A model generated the notes under the pieces. It worked only from the letters and a program-made list of their open reading frames with translations, was not told the origin of the DNA and did no database searches. A program made the translations under genes and the position numbers. A DNA stretch of 64,000 bases from Methylopila henanensis (lineage in GTDB: Bacteria; Pseudomonadota; Alphaproteobacteria; Rhizobiales; Methylopilaceae). Positions 34,749-43,645 of the stretch are shown piece by piece. The DNA is taken from positions 23,824 through 87,823 of the forward strand of contig NZ_JBHUER010000014.1 of assembly GCF_042681025.1 (NCBI RefSeq). The letters run 5' to 3'. Numbering within the stretch: position 1 is the first letter of the stretch; each line of letters starts with the position of its first letter.

Positions 34749-35120
34749 TCAGGCGGCGCGCGCGGGAAGCGTCGGGGGGGTCTCGCCCGCGGCGAGGCGG
34801 CGAAGATAGGTCCACGGGTAGATCCCGCGGTCGTGCCCGTCATCGAAGGTCATGTGCGCGGCGTAGCCGCCGAGCGGCTCGATCGCCGTGATCGCCACGC
34901 CGGGAAACGCTGCGGGGAAACGTCCGTCGGCGCGGGCGCGGGTGCACCAGGCGCAGCGGCAGCCGAGCCGGAGCGTCTCGGCGGACAGCGTGGCGCCGTC
35001 GCCGTCGTGGAAGCTCAGCCGGAGCTCCCGACCGGCGTCGCGGACGGCGGCTTCCGCCGGCGTGTCCGCCGGATCGAAGGGCGGCTGGCCCCCGGCGATC
35101 CGTTCGAGCGGATGCTCCAT
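34749..35120 (-). CDS. DUF971 (GBBH-like N-terminal domain) protein
   Basis: A 123-residue single-domain protein: LRLSFHDGDGATLSAETLRLGCRCAWC then GGYAAHMTFDDGHDRGIYPWTYLRRLA. This is the DUF971 fold, which is also found at the end of some Mrp/ApbC iron-sulfur carriers and at the N-terminus of gamma-butyrobetaine hydroxylase. The CRCAWC pair, together with a His, may bind zinc or iron-sulfur. ATG 35120 has GAGGAG 6 bases upstream. It directly precedes the AprA-like gene, suggesting a role in cluster or subunit maturation. Confidence 0.85.
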   Translation of the reverse strand: MEHPLERIAGGQPPFDPADTPAEAAVRDAGRELRLSFHDGDGATLSAETLRLGCRCAWCTRARADGRFPAAFPGVAITAIEPLGGYAAHMTFDDGHDRGIYPWTYLRRLAAGETPPTLPARAA

Positions 35121-35205
35121 CGCGTTCTCCTCTCGCATCGTGCCTGCAAGAGGAGGGGAAACCGCGGGGCGGAGACAGCAATTAGTTGCCGGCGGCCGGC
35201 GTTCC

Positions 35206-36066
35206 TCAGGCGAAGCGCCTCGCGCCCGCCACGCAGGCGACGACGACCGCGGTCGCGGCGAACATCGGCCAGGCCACGGGCTCTCCAAGCAGCAGCGCCG
35301 CCAACGCGAGGCCGAAGAACGGCTGCAGCAACTGGAGCTGGCCGACGCCGGCGGCGCCGCCAAGAGCAAGCCCGCGGTACCAGAACGCGAAGCCGACCAG
35401 CATGCTGAACACCGAGACGTAGGCGAGGCCGAGCCACGCCGCGCCGCCGACGCCGTCCCAGGTCGCAGGCGCGGTCGCGAGCGCGAACGGCGCGGCCGCC
35501 GGCAGCGCGACGACCAGCGCCCAGGAAATGACCTGCCAGCCGCCGAGCCGGCGCGACAGCGCGGCGCCTTCGGCGTAGCCGAGCCCGCAGACCGCGACCG
35601 CCGCCACCATCAGCAGGTCGCCGGCGAGCGAGCCGCCGGCGCTGGTCGCGAGCGCGAAGCCTGCGACCGACAGCCCGCCGACGATCGCGAACAGCCAGAA
35701 CGCGGGCTTCGGGCGCTCGCCGGCGCGCGCGACTGCGAACAGGGCGGTGGCGAGCGGCAGCAGGCCGATGAAGACGATCGAACGCGCCGAGGTGATGCGC
35801 TCGAGCGCGATCGCGGTCAGCAGCGGGAAGCCGACGACGACGCCGAGCGCGACGATCGCGAGCGGAACGAGGTCCGCGCGGGAGGGGCGCCGCTGACGCA
35901 GCGCGAGCAGCAGCGCCGCCGCTAGCGCGCCGGCGATCGCCGCGCGCGCCGAGGTCAGGAACAGCGGCGGCAGGCCGCCGACGGCGACCCGCGTCGCCGG
36001 CAGCGAGCCGCTGAAGATGATTACGCCGATCAGGCCGCTTCCCCAGCCCTCCATCGCCCGTCCCAT
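35206..36066 (-). CDS. EamA/DMT family transporter
   Basis: A 286-residue, ten-helix transporter with two EamA repeats (GVIIFSGSLPATRVAVGG at the start of the first; LGLAYVSVFSMLVGFAFWYRGLALGG in the second). Start ATG 36066 has GGGAGGA upstream. It is divergent from a MocR-type regulator, a common pairing in which the regulator controls export of an amino-acid or pyridoxal-related compound. Confidence 0.87.
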   Translation of the reverse strand: MGRAMEGWGSGLIGVIIFSGSLPATRVAVGGLPPLFLTSARAAIAGALAAALLLALRQRRPSRADLVPLAIVALGVVVGFPLLTAIALERITSARSIVFIGLLPLATALFAVARAGERPKPAFWLFAIVGGLSVAGFALATSAGGSLAGDLLMVAAVAVCGLGYAEGAALSRRLGGWQVISWALVVALPAAAPFALATAPATWDGVGGAAWLGLAYVSVFSMLVGFAFWYRGLALGGAAGVGQLQLLQPFFGLALAALLLGEPVAWPMFAATAVVVACVAGARRFA

Positions 36067-36149
36067 GCCGTCCTCCCGCCCTGTCGCGGCGTCGACCGTT
36101 AGCGGGGAGGGACTGGCGCCGCCAGAGACGGAGCAGTACAATCCAGTAA

Positions 36150-36179
36150 AACTGTTATGCAGGCGAAAGCCATACAGTT
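36150..36179. promoter_or_regulatory. Candidate MocR operator (inverted repeat)
   Basis: AACTGTTATG and, 11 bases later, CATACAGTT form an imperfect inverted repeat in the divergent promoter region between the DMT transporter (36066) and the MocR gene (36192). Its AT-rich content and position suit a regulator binding site; not tested. Confidence 0.4.
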
Positions 36180-36191
36180 CAGGGGGGCGGC

Positions 36192-37583
36192 ATGAGCCTT
36201 GCCGAGACGACGCGCACGGCCGAGGTGATGGACGCGATCCGCCGGCGGGTGACGGGCCGCGCGCTCGCCCCCGGCGACCGGCTGCCGTCGATCCGCGGTT
36301 TCGCCTCGGCGATGCGGGTGTCGCCCTCCACGGTGGTGGAGGCCTACGACCGGTTGGCCGCGGAGGGCCTGATCCGGTCCCGCCGCGGTTCGGGCTTCTA
36401 TGTCGTCGGCGGCGCCGCGCCGCTGACGCTCGCCGAGGTGGGGCCGAGGCTCGATCGCGCCGTCGATCCGCTGTGGGTGTCGCGCCAGTCGCTCGACGCC
36501 GGCCCGGAGACGCTGAAGCCCGGCTGCGGCTGGCTGCCGGCGGACTGGATGCCCATGACGGAGCTTCGGCGGGCGATCCGGGCGCTGGCGCGCGCCGACG
36601 ACGCCACGCTCGCCGATTACGGCGGCGCGCGCGGCTCGCCCGCGCTGCGCCGTCTGCTCGCGCGCCGCATGGCCGACCAGGGCGTCGAGGCCGCGCCGGA
36701 CCAGATCATCCTGACGGCCTCCGGCACCCACGCGATCGATCTCGTCTGCCGCTTCCTGCTCCGTCCGGGCGATACGGTGCTGGTCGATGACCCCTGCTAC
36801 TTCAACTTTCTCGCGCTGCTGCGCGCCCATCAGGTCGAGATCGTCGGCGCGCCCTTCACGCCGAACGGCCCGGACCTCGCGGCGTTCGAGAAGGTTCTCG
36901 CGGAGCGACGACCGCGGCTCTACCTCACCAATTCCGGCCTCCACAACCCGACCGGCGCGAGCCTCTCGCCGCAGGTCGCGCACCGCGTGCTGAGCTTGGC
37001 GGCGGCCCATGACGTCGTCATCGTCGAGGACGACATCTTCGCGGATTTCGAGCCGGAGCCGACGCCGCGGCTCGCAGCCCTCGACGGGCTCGCCCGTGTC
37101 ATCCGGATCGGAAGCTTCTCGAAAACGCTGTCGGCCTCGGTGCGCTGCGGGCACATCGCGGCGCGGGCGGACTGGATCGAGGGTCTGATCGACCTGCAGG
37201 TCGCGACCGGCTTCGGGGCCGCGAGCCCCGCCGCGACCGAACTGATCGCGGGCGCGCTCGGCGACGGCGGCTACCGCCGGCATGTGGAGGCGCTCCGCCG
37301 GCGCCTGTCGCTCGCGATGCGGGACGTGGACGCAAAGCTCGCGCGGCTCGGCTTCGCGCCATGGACCGAACCGCGGGCAGGTCTGTTCCTCTGGCGCCGC
37401 CTGCCGGACGGCCTCGACGCCGCGGCCGTCGCAACCTCAGCGCTGGCCGAAGGCGTCGTGCTGGCGCCTGGCGACGTTTTCAGCGTCTCGCGCACGGCCT
37501 CCGGCTTCATGCGCTTCAACGTGGCGCAGTGCGGCGACCCGCGGGTCTACGACGTGCTGGCGCGCGCCACGGCGCGGAAATGA
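36192..37583 (+). CDS. MocR-type regulator (GntR helix-turn-helix plus aminotransferase domain)
   Basis: A 463-residue chimeric regulator. Residues ~8-75 form a GntR winged helix (GRALAPGDRLPSIRGFASAMRVSPSTVVEAYDRLAAEGLI). The rest is a class I aminotransferase fold with NSGLHNPTG and the PLP lysine region IRIGSFSKTLSASVRCG (Lys in SFSK). Such proteins bind PLP and regulate an adjacent gene, here probably the divergent DMT exporter. Confidence 0.9.
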   Translation: MSLAETTRTAEVMDAIRRRVTGRALAPGDRLPSIRGFASAMRVSPSTVVEAYDRLAAEGLIRSRRGSGFYVVGGAAPLTLAEVGPRLDRAVDPLWVSRQSLDAGPETLKPGCGWLPADWMPMTELRRAIRALARADDATLADYGGARGSPALRRLLARRMADQGVEAAPDQIILTASGTHAIDLVCRFLLRPGDTVLVDDPCYFNFLALLRAHQVEIVGAPFTPNGPDLAAFEKVLAERRPRLYLTNSGLHNPTGASLSPQVAHRVLSLAAAHDVVIVEDDIFADFEPEPTPRLAALDGLARVIRIGSFSKTLSASVRCGHIAARADWIEGLIDLQVATGFGAASPAATELIAGALGDGGYRRHVEALRRRLSLAMRDVDAKLARLGFAPWTEPRAGLFLWRRLPDGLDAAAVATSALAEGVVLAPGDVFSVSRTASGFMRFNVAQCGDPRVYDVLARATARK

Positions 37584-37611
37584 TCCTGCATAACAATCGG
37601 GCGCGGCGCGC

Positions 37612-38103
37612 CTAACTCTCGCGCAGGTTTTCCGCCCGACGCCCGTCATGGGCGGTCACCACGCGTTTCAGCAACTCAAGGAAGGTGGCGCGCTCGTCGG
37701 CGTCCAGCGCCTCGACGGTGGCCTCGTGGGCGGCGCGCGCCGAGGCCTCCATCGCGCTGAGCAGCGAGGCCCCTTCAGGGGTCATCCGGCACACCTGCGC
37801 GCGGCGGTCCTGCGCCGAGGTCACGCGCTGCAGAAGTCCTCGGGATTCAAGGCGTTTCAGCGCGCCCGTCGTCGTCGTCCGGTCGAGGGCGACGGCCCGC
37901 GCCAGCGTCGTCTGGTCGGCCTCGTCGAGGACCGCCAGCGCCGACAGCAGGCTGTACTGGAGCGGCGTCATCCGAAACGTGGCGCATAGCTCGGCGAACA
38001 GGCTCACATGGATCTGATGAAGCCGCCGCGCCAGAAATCCGGGACGTTCGATCAGCGGCCAAATTTCTTTGTAACAATTTGAATCTGAGGCGTTTTCGCT
38101 CAC
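37612..38103 (-). CDS. MarR-family transcriptional regulator
   Basis: About 163 residues from GTG 38103. The core is RPGFLARRLHQIHVSLFAELC, MTPLQYSLLSALAV, then the wing-helix LARAVALDRTTTTGALKRLESRGLLQR and DRRAQVCRMTPEG, typical of MarR proteins near aromatic or heterocycle catabolic genes. It is divergent from the amidohydrolase operon and probably represses it. The start is uncertain: no strong ribosome site is seen, and the first codons are unusually AT-rich and contain an inverted repeat. Confidence 0.86.
   Translation of the reverse strand: MSENASDSNCYKEIWPLIERPGFLARRLHQIHVSLFAELCATFRMTPLQYSLLSALAVLDEADQTTLARAVALDRTTTTGALKRLESRGLLQRVTSAQDRRAQVCRMTPEGASLLSAMEASARAAHEATVEALDADERATFLELLKRVVTAHDGRRAENLRES
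38060..38081. promoter_or_regulatory. Candidate MarR-type palindrome
   Basis: CAAATT...AATTTG flanks TTGTAACAA, a nested inverted repeat in an AT-rich patch at the start of the MarR gene. It could be an autoregulatory operator just inside the coding region. Weak evidence. Confidence 0.28.
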
Positions 38104-38251
38104 GCGTAGGGTCCCGCTGCAAGGCTCTTCCGGGCTTTCGCCCTGCAAGCCGCTCGCCAAATGGCATGCCGCCTGCATGAGGAATTGCGAAGCATACTTC
38201 GCTTTTTCGCGCCGCCGGGCAAACCGGGCGGCCTGCGGGATGGAGGAACGA

Positions 38252-39538
38252 ATGGCGGACGCGACACGGTACGATCTGGTGCTCAAGGGCGGACGGGTGA
38301 TCTGTCCGGCCTCCGGCGTCGACGGGGTGCGCGACGTCGCGGTGAAGGCCGGCAAGATCGCCGCGGTCGAGGAGGCGATCCTGCCGAGCGCGGCGGCCGA
38401 GGTCGTCAACGTCTCCGGCAGGCTGGTGCTGCCGGGCCTGATCGACACCCACGGCCACATCTACCAGTACGTCACCGGCCGCTTCGGGCTTGATCCCGAC
38501 ATGGTCGGGGTGCGCTCGGGCGTCACCACGGTGATCGACCAGGGCGGCCCGTCCTGCATGACGCTGCCGGGCTTCCGCAAGTTCATCGCCGAGCCGTCCG
38601 AGACCAACGTGCTGGCCTTCCTCTCCGCCTATCTCGTGGGCGGCCTCGAGGGCCATTTCTATCCCAACCTCTACAGCCCCGACTGCGTCGACATCGAAGC
38701 GACCGTGCGCTCGGCGACCGCGAACCGCGACCTCGTCCGCGGGATCAAGGGCCACGCCGAGATTGGCGGCTTCGCGCGCTGGGGCATCAAGGTCATGGAG
38801 ATGGCCGCCGAGATCGCGCGCCGCGCCGAGGTGCCGCTCTACGTCCATTTCGGCCAGCTCTGGGGCCTGCCCGAGAGCGGGAAGAACGGCGAGGACGCCG
38901 ACACCATCCTCGAGCGCGTCATCCCGCTGCTGAAGGAGGGCGACGTGCTGGCCCATCCCTTCACGCGCCATCCCGGCGGCTTCGTGAACCGTGAGGGCGA
39001 ACTGCACCACGTCATCCAGGCGGCGCTCGACCGCGGCCTGAAGGTCGACGTCGGCCACGGGTCGCATTTCTCCTACCGCCTCGCCAAGCAGGCTCTCGCG
39101 GCCGGCGTGATCCCGCACACGCTCGGCGCCGACATGCACGGCTACAACACGCAGGTGCCCGAGATTCCTGTGCCGCTCGGCACGCCGGAAGAGCACGAGG
39201 ACGACGAGAACCACCCCTTCAAGGGCCAGGCGCGCTTCAGCCTGACCCAGGCCATGAGCTCGATGATGACGCTCGGCATCCCGCTGGAGGAGGTGGTCAA
39301 GATGGTCACCTCGCATCCCGCGAAGATGCTGCAGATGGAGGACACGCTGGGCTCGCTCGCGGTCGGGCGGACGGCGGACGTGTCCGTGCTCGACGACGTC
39401 CGCGGCCGCTTCGTGCTGCGCGACAACGAGGACTACCGCGTCATCGCCGAGCGCCTGCTGCAGCCTGCCTTCTGCCTGCGCGCCGGCAAGCGCATCGACG
39501 CCGACAGCCCGATCCTGCCGCAGGCGATCGCGGCGTGA
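38252..39538 (+). CDS. Cyclic amidohydrolase (dihydroorotase/hydantoinase-like)
   Basis: A 428-residue metal-dependent hydrolase. LKGGRVICPASG at the N-terminus, LVLPGLIDTHGHIYQYV with the HxH metal pair, GIKGHAEIGG with a conserved Lys, YVHFGQ, and LGADMHGYN with the catalytic Asp, then LGSLAVGRTADVSVLD closing the beta-sandwich. Such enzymes open cyclic amides or deacylate. ATG 38252 has GGAGGA upstream. First gene of a long operon that continues to 49584; its stop overlaps the next start. Confidence 0.87.
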   Translation: MADATRYDLVLKGGRVICPASGVDGVRDVAVKAGKIAAVEEAILPSAAAEVVNVSGRLVLPGLIDTHGHIYQYVTGRFGLDPDMVGVRSGVTTVIDQGGPSCMTLPGFRKFIAEPSETNVLAFLSAYLVGGLEGHFYPNLYSPDCVDIEATVRSATANRDLVRGIKGHAEIGGFARWGIKVMEMAAEIARRAEVPLYVHFGQLWGLPESGKNGEDADTILERVIPLLKEGDVLAHPFTRHPGGFVNREGELHHVIQAALDRGLKVDVGHGSHFSYRLAKQALAAGVIPHTLGADMHGYNTQVPEIPVPLGTPEEHEDDENHPFKGQARFSLTQAMSSMMTLGIPLEEVVKMVTSHPAKMLQMEDTLGSLAVGRTADVSVLDDVRGRFVLRDNEDYRVIAERLLQPAFCLRAGKRIDADSPILPQAIAA

Positions 39539-40419
39539 GCGCCCCGGCCGCCCACATGGCGGAACCCGCGCCGCAGGACGTCTGGGAGACGCTGTCTCAA
39601 GACGAGCGCGACGCCGCCTACAACAACGTCGCGGCGGTGGCGAACAGCGCGGCCTGGGCGGCCGAGCGCGACGAGCTCGCAGCGGACTGGCGTTCGCGCC
39701 ATGGCGCGAAGCTCGATCTCGCCTATGGGCCGAAACCCCGCAACCGCATCGACCTCTACCCGTCCGCCGACCGCGACGCGCCCTGTCTCGTCTTCATCCA
39801 TGGCGGCTACTGGCAGAAAAACTCGCGCGAGGTGTTCGCGCATTACGCCGAAGGCGCGGTCGCGGCCGGCTGGTCGGTCGCGATGCCGAGCCACACGCTC
39901 GCGCCGGACGCGAGCCTCACCGAGATCGTCGCGGAGCTGGGCGAGGCGCTGGACTGGCTCGCCCGCGAGGGCCGCCAGCACGGGCTGAACGGCCCGATCG
40001 TGCTCGCCGGCTGGTCGGCGGGCGGGCACCTCACCGCCATGCTGCTCGGACATTCCTCGGTCAGGGCGGGGCTCGCGATCTCCGGCGTCTACGCGCTTGG
40101 GCCGATCCGCGACACCTTCCTGAACGCGGCGCTGAACCTGACCGACCGCGAGATCGAGACGCTCTCGCCGCTCTCGCTGCCGGTCGTGAACAAGCAGATG
40201 GCGATCGCCTACGGGACCGCCGAGGTCCCCGCGCTCGTCCGCGACGCCCAGGCGCTGCACGCGAAGCGTACGGCCGAGGGCGCGGCCGGTCCGCTGATCC
40301 CGATCGCGGGCGCGGACCATTTCTCGATCCTCGAAGAGCTCCGTTCGCCGGAGGGCGCCTTGACCCAGGCCGCGCTCGCGATCCTCGCCGAGGCGAAAGC
40401 CCGGTCGGAGGCCGCATGA
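39535..40419 (+). CDS. Alpha/beta hydrolase (carboxylesterase/arylformamidase-like)
   Basis: A 294-residue hydrolase. The oxyanion-hole motif is FIHGGYWQKNSRE; the nucleophile elbow is AGWSAGGHL (Ser); the likely acid is in the IAGADHF region, whose His completes the triad. HGGYW is typical of kynurenine formamidase-like and amide-cleaving esterases. It sits between the amidohydrolase and the molybdenum hydroxylase, overlapping both, and likely cleaves an intermediate of the same pathway. Confidence 0.86.
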   Translation: MSAPAAHMAEPAPQDVWETLSQDERDAAYNNVAAVANSAAWAAERDELAADWRSRHGAKLDLAYGPKPRNRIDLYPSADRDAPCLVFIHGGYWQKNSREVFAHYAEGAVAAGWSVAMPSHTLAPDASLTEIVAELGEALDWLAREGRQHGLNGPIVLAGWSAGGHLTAMLLGHSSVRAGLAISGVYALGPIRDTFLNAALNLTDREIETLSPLSLPVVNKQMAIAYGTAEVPALVRDAQALHAKRTAEGAAGPLIPIAGADHFSILEELRSPEGALTQAALAILAEAKARSEAA

Positions 40420-42800
40420 GCGCCGCGTCCGGGGCCCGCGGAGAAGGCGTCGGCGCGCGGCTGCCGCGCAAGGAGGACGACCGCTACATGCGCGGCCGCG
40501 GCCAGTATGTGGCCGACATCCGGATGGCCGGCATGCAGGACGTCGCCTTCGTGCGCAGCCCGCTCGCCCACGCCGGCATCCGCGGGATCCGGATTCCGGA
40601 GGACGTCCGCGCGCAGGTGTTCGTCGCCGACGATCTCGACGGCGTGGCGCCGATCCGCGCCGTCTCGGGCCTGCCCGGCTTCAAGGTCTCCGAGCAGCCC
40701 GTGCTCGCTTCGGGCAAGGTCCGGCAGGTCGGCGAACTCGTCGCCATGTGCGTGGCGGCGACCCGCGCCGAGGCCGAGGACATCGCCGCCCGCGTCGAGC
40801 TCGATCTCGAGGAGCTTCCGGCGCTCCACGACATGCGTCTCGCGCGCGAGCCCGGCGCGGCGCTGGTCCACGAGCACTGGGGCGACAACGTCTTCCTCGA
40901 GACCTTCGTGGACGTCGGCATCGAAAAGGCCTTCGACGCGCCGATCAAGGTCAGCCGCTCGATCTCCACCAGCCGGCAGTGCATGGCGCCTCTGGAGGGC
41001 AGGGGCGTCGTGGCCCATCTCGACCGCCGGCTGGACCAGCTGACGGTCCACACCGCCTGCCAGATGCCGCACATCGTGCGCTCCGGCCTCTCCGAATGCC
41101 TCGGGATCGAGGAGGGCCGCATTCGCGTGTCCGCGCCGGACGTGGGCGGCGGGTTCGGCTACAAGGGCATCCTGCTGCCCGAGGAGGTCTGCCTCGGCTG
41201 GCTGGCGCTGCGCTGCGGCCATCCCGTGCGCTGGATCGAGGACCGCCGCGAGCACCTGACGGCGGGGGCGAACTGCCGCGAGCACCATTACGAGATCACC
41301 GTCTACGCCGACCGCGACGGCGCGATCCGCGGCGTCGACTGCGAGGCGATCGTCGATAGCGGCGCCTACTCCGCCTATCCGTTCTCGGCCTGCCTCGAAG
41401 CCGCGCAGGTCGCGAGCATCCTGCCGGGCCCCTACGACTTCCCTGCCTATCGCTGCCGGACCTGGTCGGTCGCGACCAACAAGGCGCCGATCCTGCCCTA
41501 CCGCGGCGTGGCGCGCACCGGCGTCTGCTTCGCGCTGGAGCTCGCGCTCGACGCGGTCGCGGTCGAAGCCGGCCTGACGCCGGAGCAGGTGCGCTTGAGG
41601 AATCTCGTGCGGCCCGAGCAGATGCCGTTCGACAACATCACGAAAAAGCATTTCGACAGCGGGGATTACCCACAGGCGTTGACCCGCGCCGTGAAGGCGA
41701 TCGATGTCGATGCGGTGCGCGCGCGGCAGAAGGCGGGCGAGCCGGACGGGCGGCGCATCGGCTTCGGGCTGTCGATCTATTGCGAGCAGGCCGCGCACGG
41801 CACCTCGGTCTATTCCGGCTGGGGCATCCCGATGGTGCCGGGCCACGAGCAGGCCGGCGCGCGCGTGACGCCCGACGGCGGGCTGGAGCTTCGGATCGGC
41901 GCGCACAGCCACGGTCAGGGGCTGGAAACCACGCTCGCCCAGGTCGCGAACGAGATCCTCGGTCTGCCGGTCGCGAAGATCCGCGTCGTCCACGGCGACA
42001 CCGCCATGACGCCGTACTCCACCGGCGCCTGGGGCTCGCGCATGATGGTCATGACGGGCGGCGCGGTCGCGGCGGCCGCGACCGAACTCGTAGGCCGGCT
42101 CACCGCGATCGGCGCCCATCTGCTGCAGGCCGATCCTGCGGACGTCCGGTTCGAGGCCGGCGCCGTCGTCGGCCCGAACGGCGAGGCCACGGTCGCCGAG
42201 ATCGCGCGCGTCTGGTACCGGCGCCCGCAGGACCTGCCGGCCGACGCGCACGGGGGCGGGCTTGAGGTGACGGCCGGCTACAAGCCCGTCCGCGACAGCG
42301 GCACCTTCTCCTACGCCGCTCACGCGGTCGTGGTCGCGGTCGACGCGGAGATCGGCGGCGTCGAGATCCTCGACTACGTCATCGTCGAGGATGGCGGCGT
42401 GCTGGTGAACCCGCTGGTCGTCGACGGCCAGATTCTTGGCGGGCTGGCGCAGGGCGTCGGCACCGCGCTGCTGGAGGAGATGCCGTTCGACGCGAGCGGC
42501 CAGCCGCTGGCGTCCACCTTCGCCGACTACCTGCTGCCGGGCGCGGCCGAGGTTCCAAGCCCGCGCATCGACCACATGGAGACGCCGTCGCCCTACACCC
42601 GCTTCGGCGTGAAGGGGATTGGCGAAGGCGGCGCCATCGCGCCTCCGGCGGCTCTCGCCAACGCGATCAACGACGCGCTGCGCCCGCTCGGCGTCGAGAT
42701 GCTGGTTTCGCCCGTCACCCCGCGCCGCATCGTCGAGGCGGTTCTGTCCGCGCGCAAAAGCGCTTCCGAGGCGCGTGGCGCGCACAGGAGCGCGGCATGA
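40416..42800 (+). CDS. Xanthine dehydrogenase-family molybdenum-binding subunit
   Basis: A 794-residue large subunit. Signals: LPRKEDDRYMRGRGQYVADI, VGGGFGYKG (Moco loop), PYRGVARTGVCFALE, IGAHSHGQGLETTLAQVA, WGSRMMVMTGGA and the catalytic Glu segment GVKGIGEGGAIAPPAALANAI. The AYRCSF loop with the copper-binding Cys of carbon monoxide dehydrogenase is absent, so it is a hydroxylase of the xanthine/aldehyde/N-heterocycle type. Substrate unknown; partners are the next two genes. Confidence 0.9.
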   Translation: MSAASGARGEGVGARLPRKEDDRYMRGRGQYVADIRMAGMQDVAFVRSPLAHAGIRGIRIPEDVRAQVFVADDLDGVAPIRAVSGLPGFKVSEQPVLASGKVRQVGELVAMCVAATRAEAEDIAARVELDLEELPALHDMRLAREPGAALVHEHWGDNVFLETFVDVGIEKAFDAPIKVSRSISTSRQCMAPLEGRGVVAHLDRRLDQLTVHTACQMPHIVRSGLSECLGIEEGRIRVSAPDVGGGFGYKGILLPEEVCLGWLALRCGHPVRWIEDRREHLTAGANCREHHYEITVYADRDGAIRGVDCEAIVDSGAYSAYPFSACLEAAQVASILPGPYDFPAYRCRTWSVATNKAPILPYRGVARTGVCFALELALDAVAVEAGLTPEQVRLRNLVRPEQMPFDNITKKHFDSGDYPQALTRAVKAIDVDAVRARQKAGEPDGRRIGFGLSIYCEQAAHGTSVYSGWGIPMVPGHEQAGARVTPDGGLELRIGAHSHGQGLETTLAQVANEILGLPVAKIRVVHGDTAMTPYSTGAWGSRMMVMTGGAVAAAATELVGRLTAIGAHLLQADPADVRFEAGAVVGPNGEATVAEIARVWYRRPQDLPADAHGGGLEVTAGYKPVRDSGTFSYAAHAVVVAVDAEIGGVEILDYVIVEDGGVLVNPLVVDGQILGGLAQGVGTALLEEMPFDASGQPLASTFADYLLPGAAEVPSPRIDHMETPSPYTRFGVKGIGEGGAIAPPAALANAINDALRPLGVEMLVSPVTPRRIVEAVLSARKSASEARGAHRSAA

Positions 42801-43645
42801 AGGCGTCGCGCTTCGATCTTGTTCGCCCGCGCGACCTATCCGAGGCGTTGGCGGCGCTCGGTGAGACCGCTGGGCTCGTGAAGGTTCTGGCCGGCGGCCA
42901 GTCGCTCGGGCCGATGCTGAACCTCCGCCTGGTCGAGCCCGATCTTCTGGTCGACATCGCCGGGATTCCGGAGCTGCGCCGCATCGACCGCGAGGCCGAC
43001 GCCCTCGTGTTCGGCGCCTGCGTCACCCACGCCGATTTCGAGGACGGCCGCGCGCCGGACGTCGGGCGGGACATGCTGGCGCGCGTGGCTTCGGGCATCG
43101 CCTACCGCGCGGTGCGGAACCGGGGAACGATCGGCGGCAGCCTCGCGCATGCCGACCCCGCGGCCGACTGGGTCTCGACGCTCTCGGCGCTCGGCGCGGA
43201 GATCGAGATCGCCTCGCGCTCGGGCCGGCGACGTCTGGGCGTCGGGACGTTCGTCACCGGCGCGCTCGCGACCGCGCTTCAGCCCGGCGAGTTGCTGGTC
43301 GCCGTCCGCGTGCCCTTGGTCTCGGGCGCGGCGCGGCTCGGCTACGTCAAGCACGCCCGCAAGATCGGCGAGTTCGCCCACGCGATCGGCGCGGCGCTGG
43401 TGGACCCCGAGCGCGGGATCGCCCGCGCCGTCGCCGGCGCGATCGACGCGCCGCCGCTGGTGATCGAGGACGCGCTTGCGCTGTTCGATCGCTCCACGGG
43501 CCTCGATCGAAAAGAGGCCGACCGGCGGCTCGCCGCCGCAGGCGTCGAGGACGCCGTCGACCGGCACATCCATGTGGAGGCGCTGGGCCGCGCGCTGGCG
43601 CAGGCCTTCGACGTGACGCCTCCGACCCTCAGGAGCGCCGCGTGA
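42797..43645 (+). CDS. Molybdenum hydroxylase FAD-binding medium subunit
   Basis: A 282-residue CoxM/XdhB-like subunit. FAD loops KVLAGGQSLGPMLNLRLVEPDLLVDI and RNRGTIGGSLAHADPAADW, then a C-terminal CO-dehydrogenase-flavoprotein domain. It passes electrons from the iron-sulfur subunit to an acceptor. Overlaps both neighbours by 4 bases. Confidence 0.92.
   Translation: MKASRFDLVRPRDLSEALAALGETAGLVKVLAGGQSLGPMLNLRLVEPDLLVDIAGIPELRRIDREADALVFGACVTHADFEDGRAPDVGRDMLARVASGIAYRAVRNRGTIGGSLAHADPAADWVSTLSALGAEIEIASRSGRRRLGVGTFVTGALATALQPGELLVAVRVPLVSGAARLGYVKHARKIGEFAHAIGAALVDPERGIARAVAGAIDAPPLVIEDALALFDRSTGLDRKEADRRLAAAGVEDAVDRHIHVEALGRALAQAFDVTPPTLRSAA

Noticed and set aside
32948..34891. A 640-codon plus-strand frame opposite the AprA-like gene
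   Set aside because: Low-complexity composition and complete overlap with a gene carrying clear FAD motifs.
40209..42785. An 850-codon minus-strand frame opposite the molybdenum subunit gene
   Set aside because: Shadow of a clearly coding gene in high-GC DNA; no recognisable domain.
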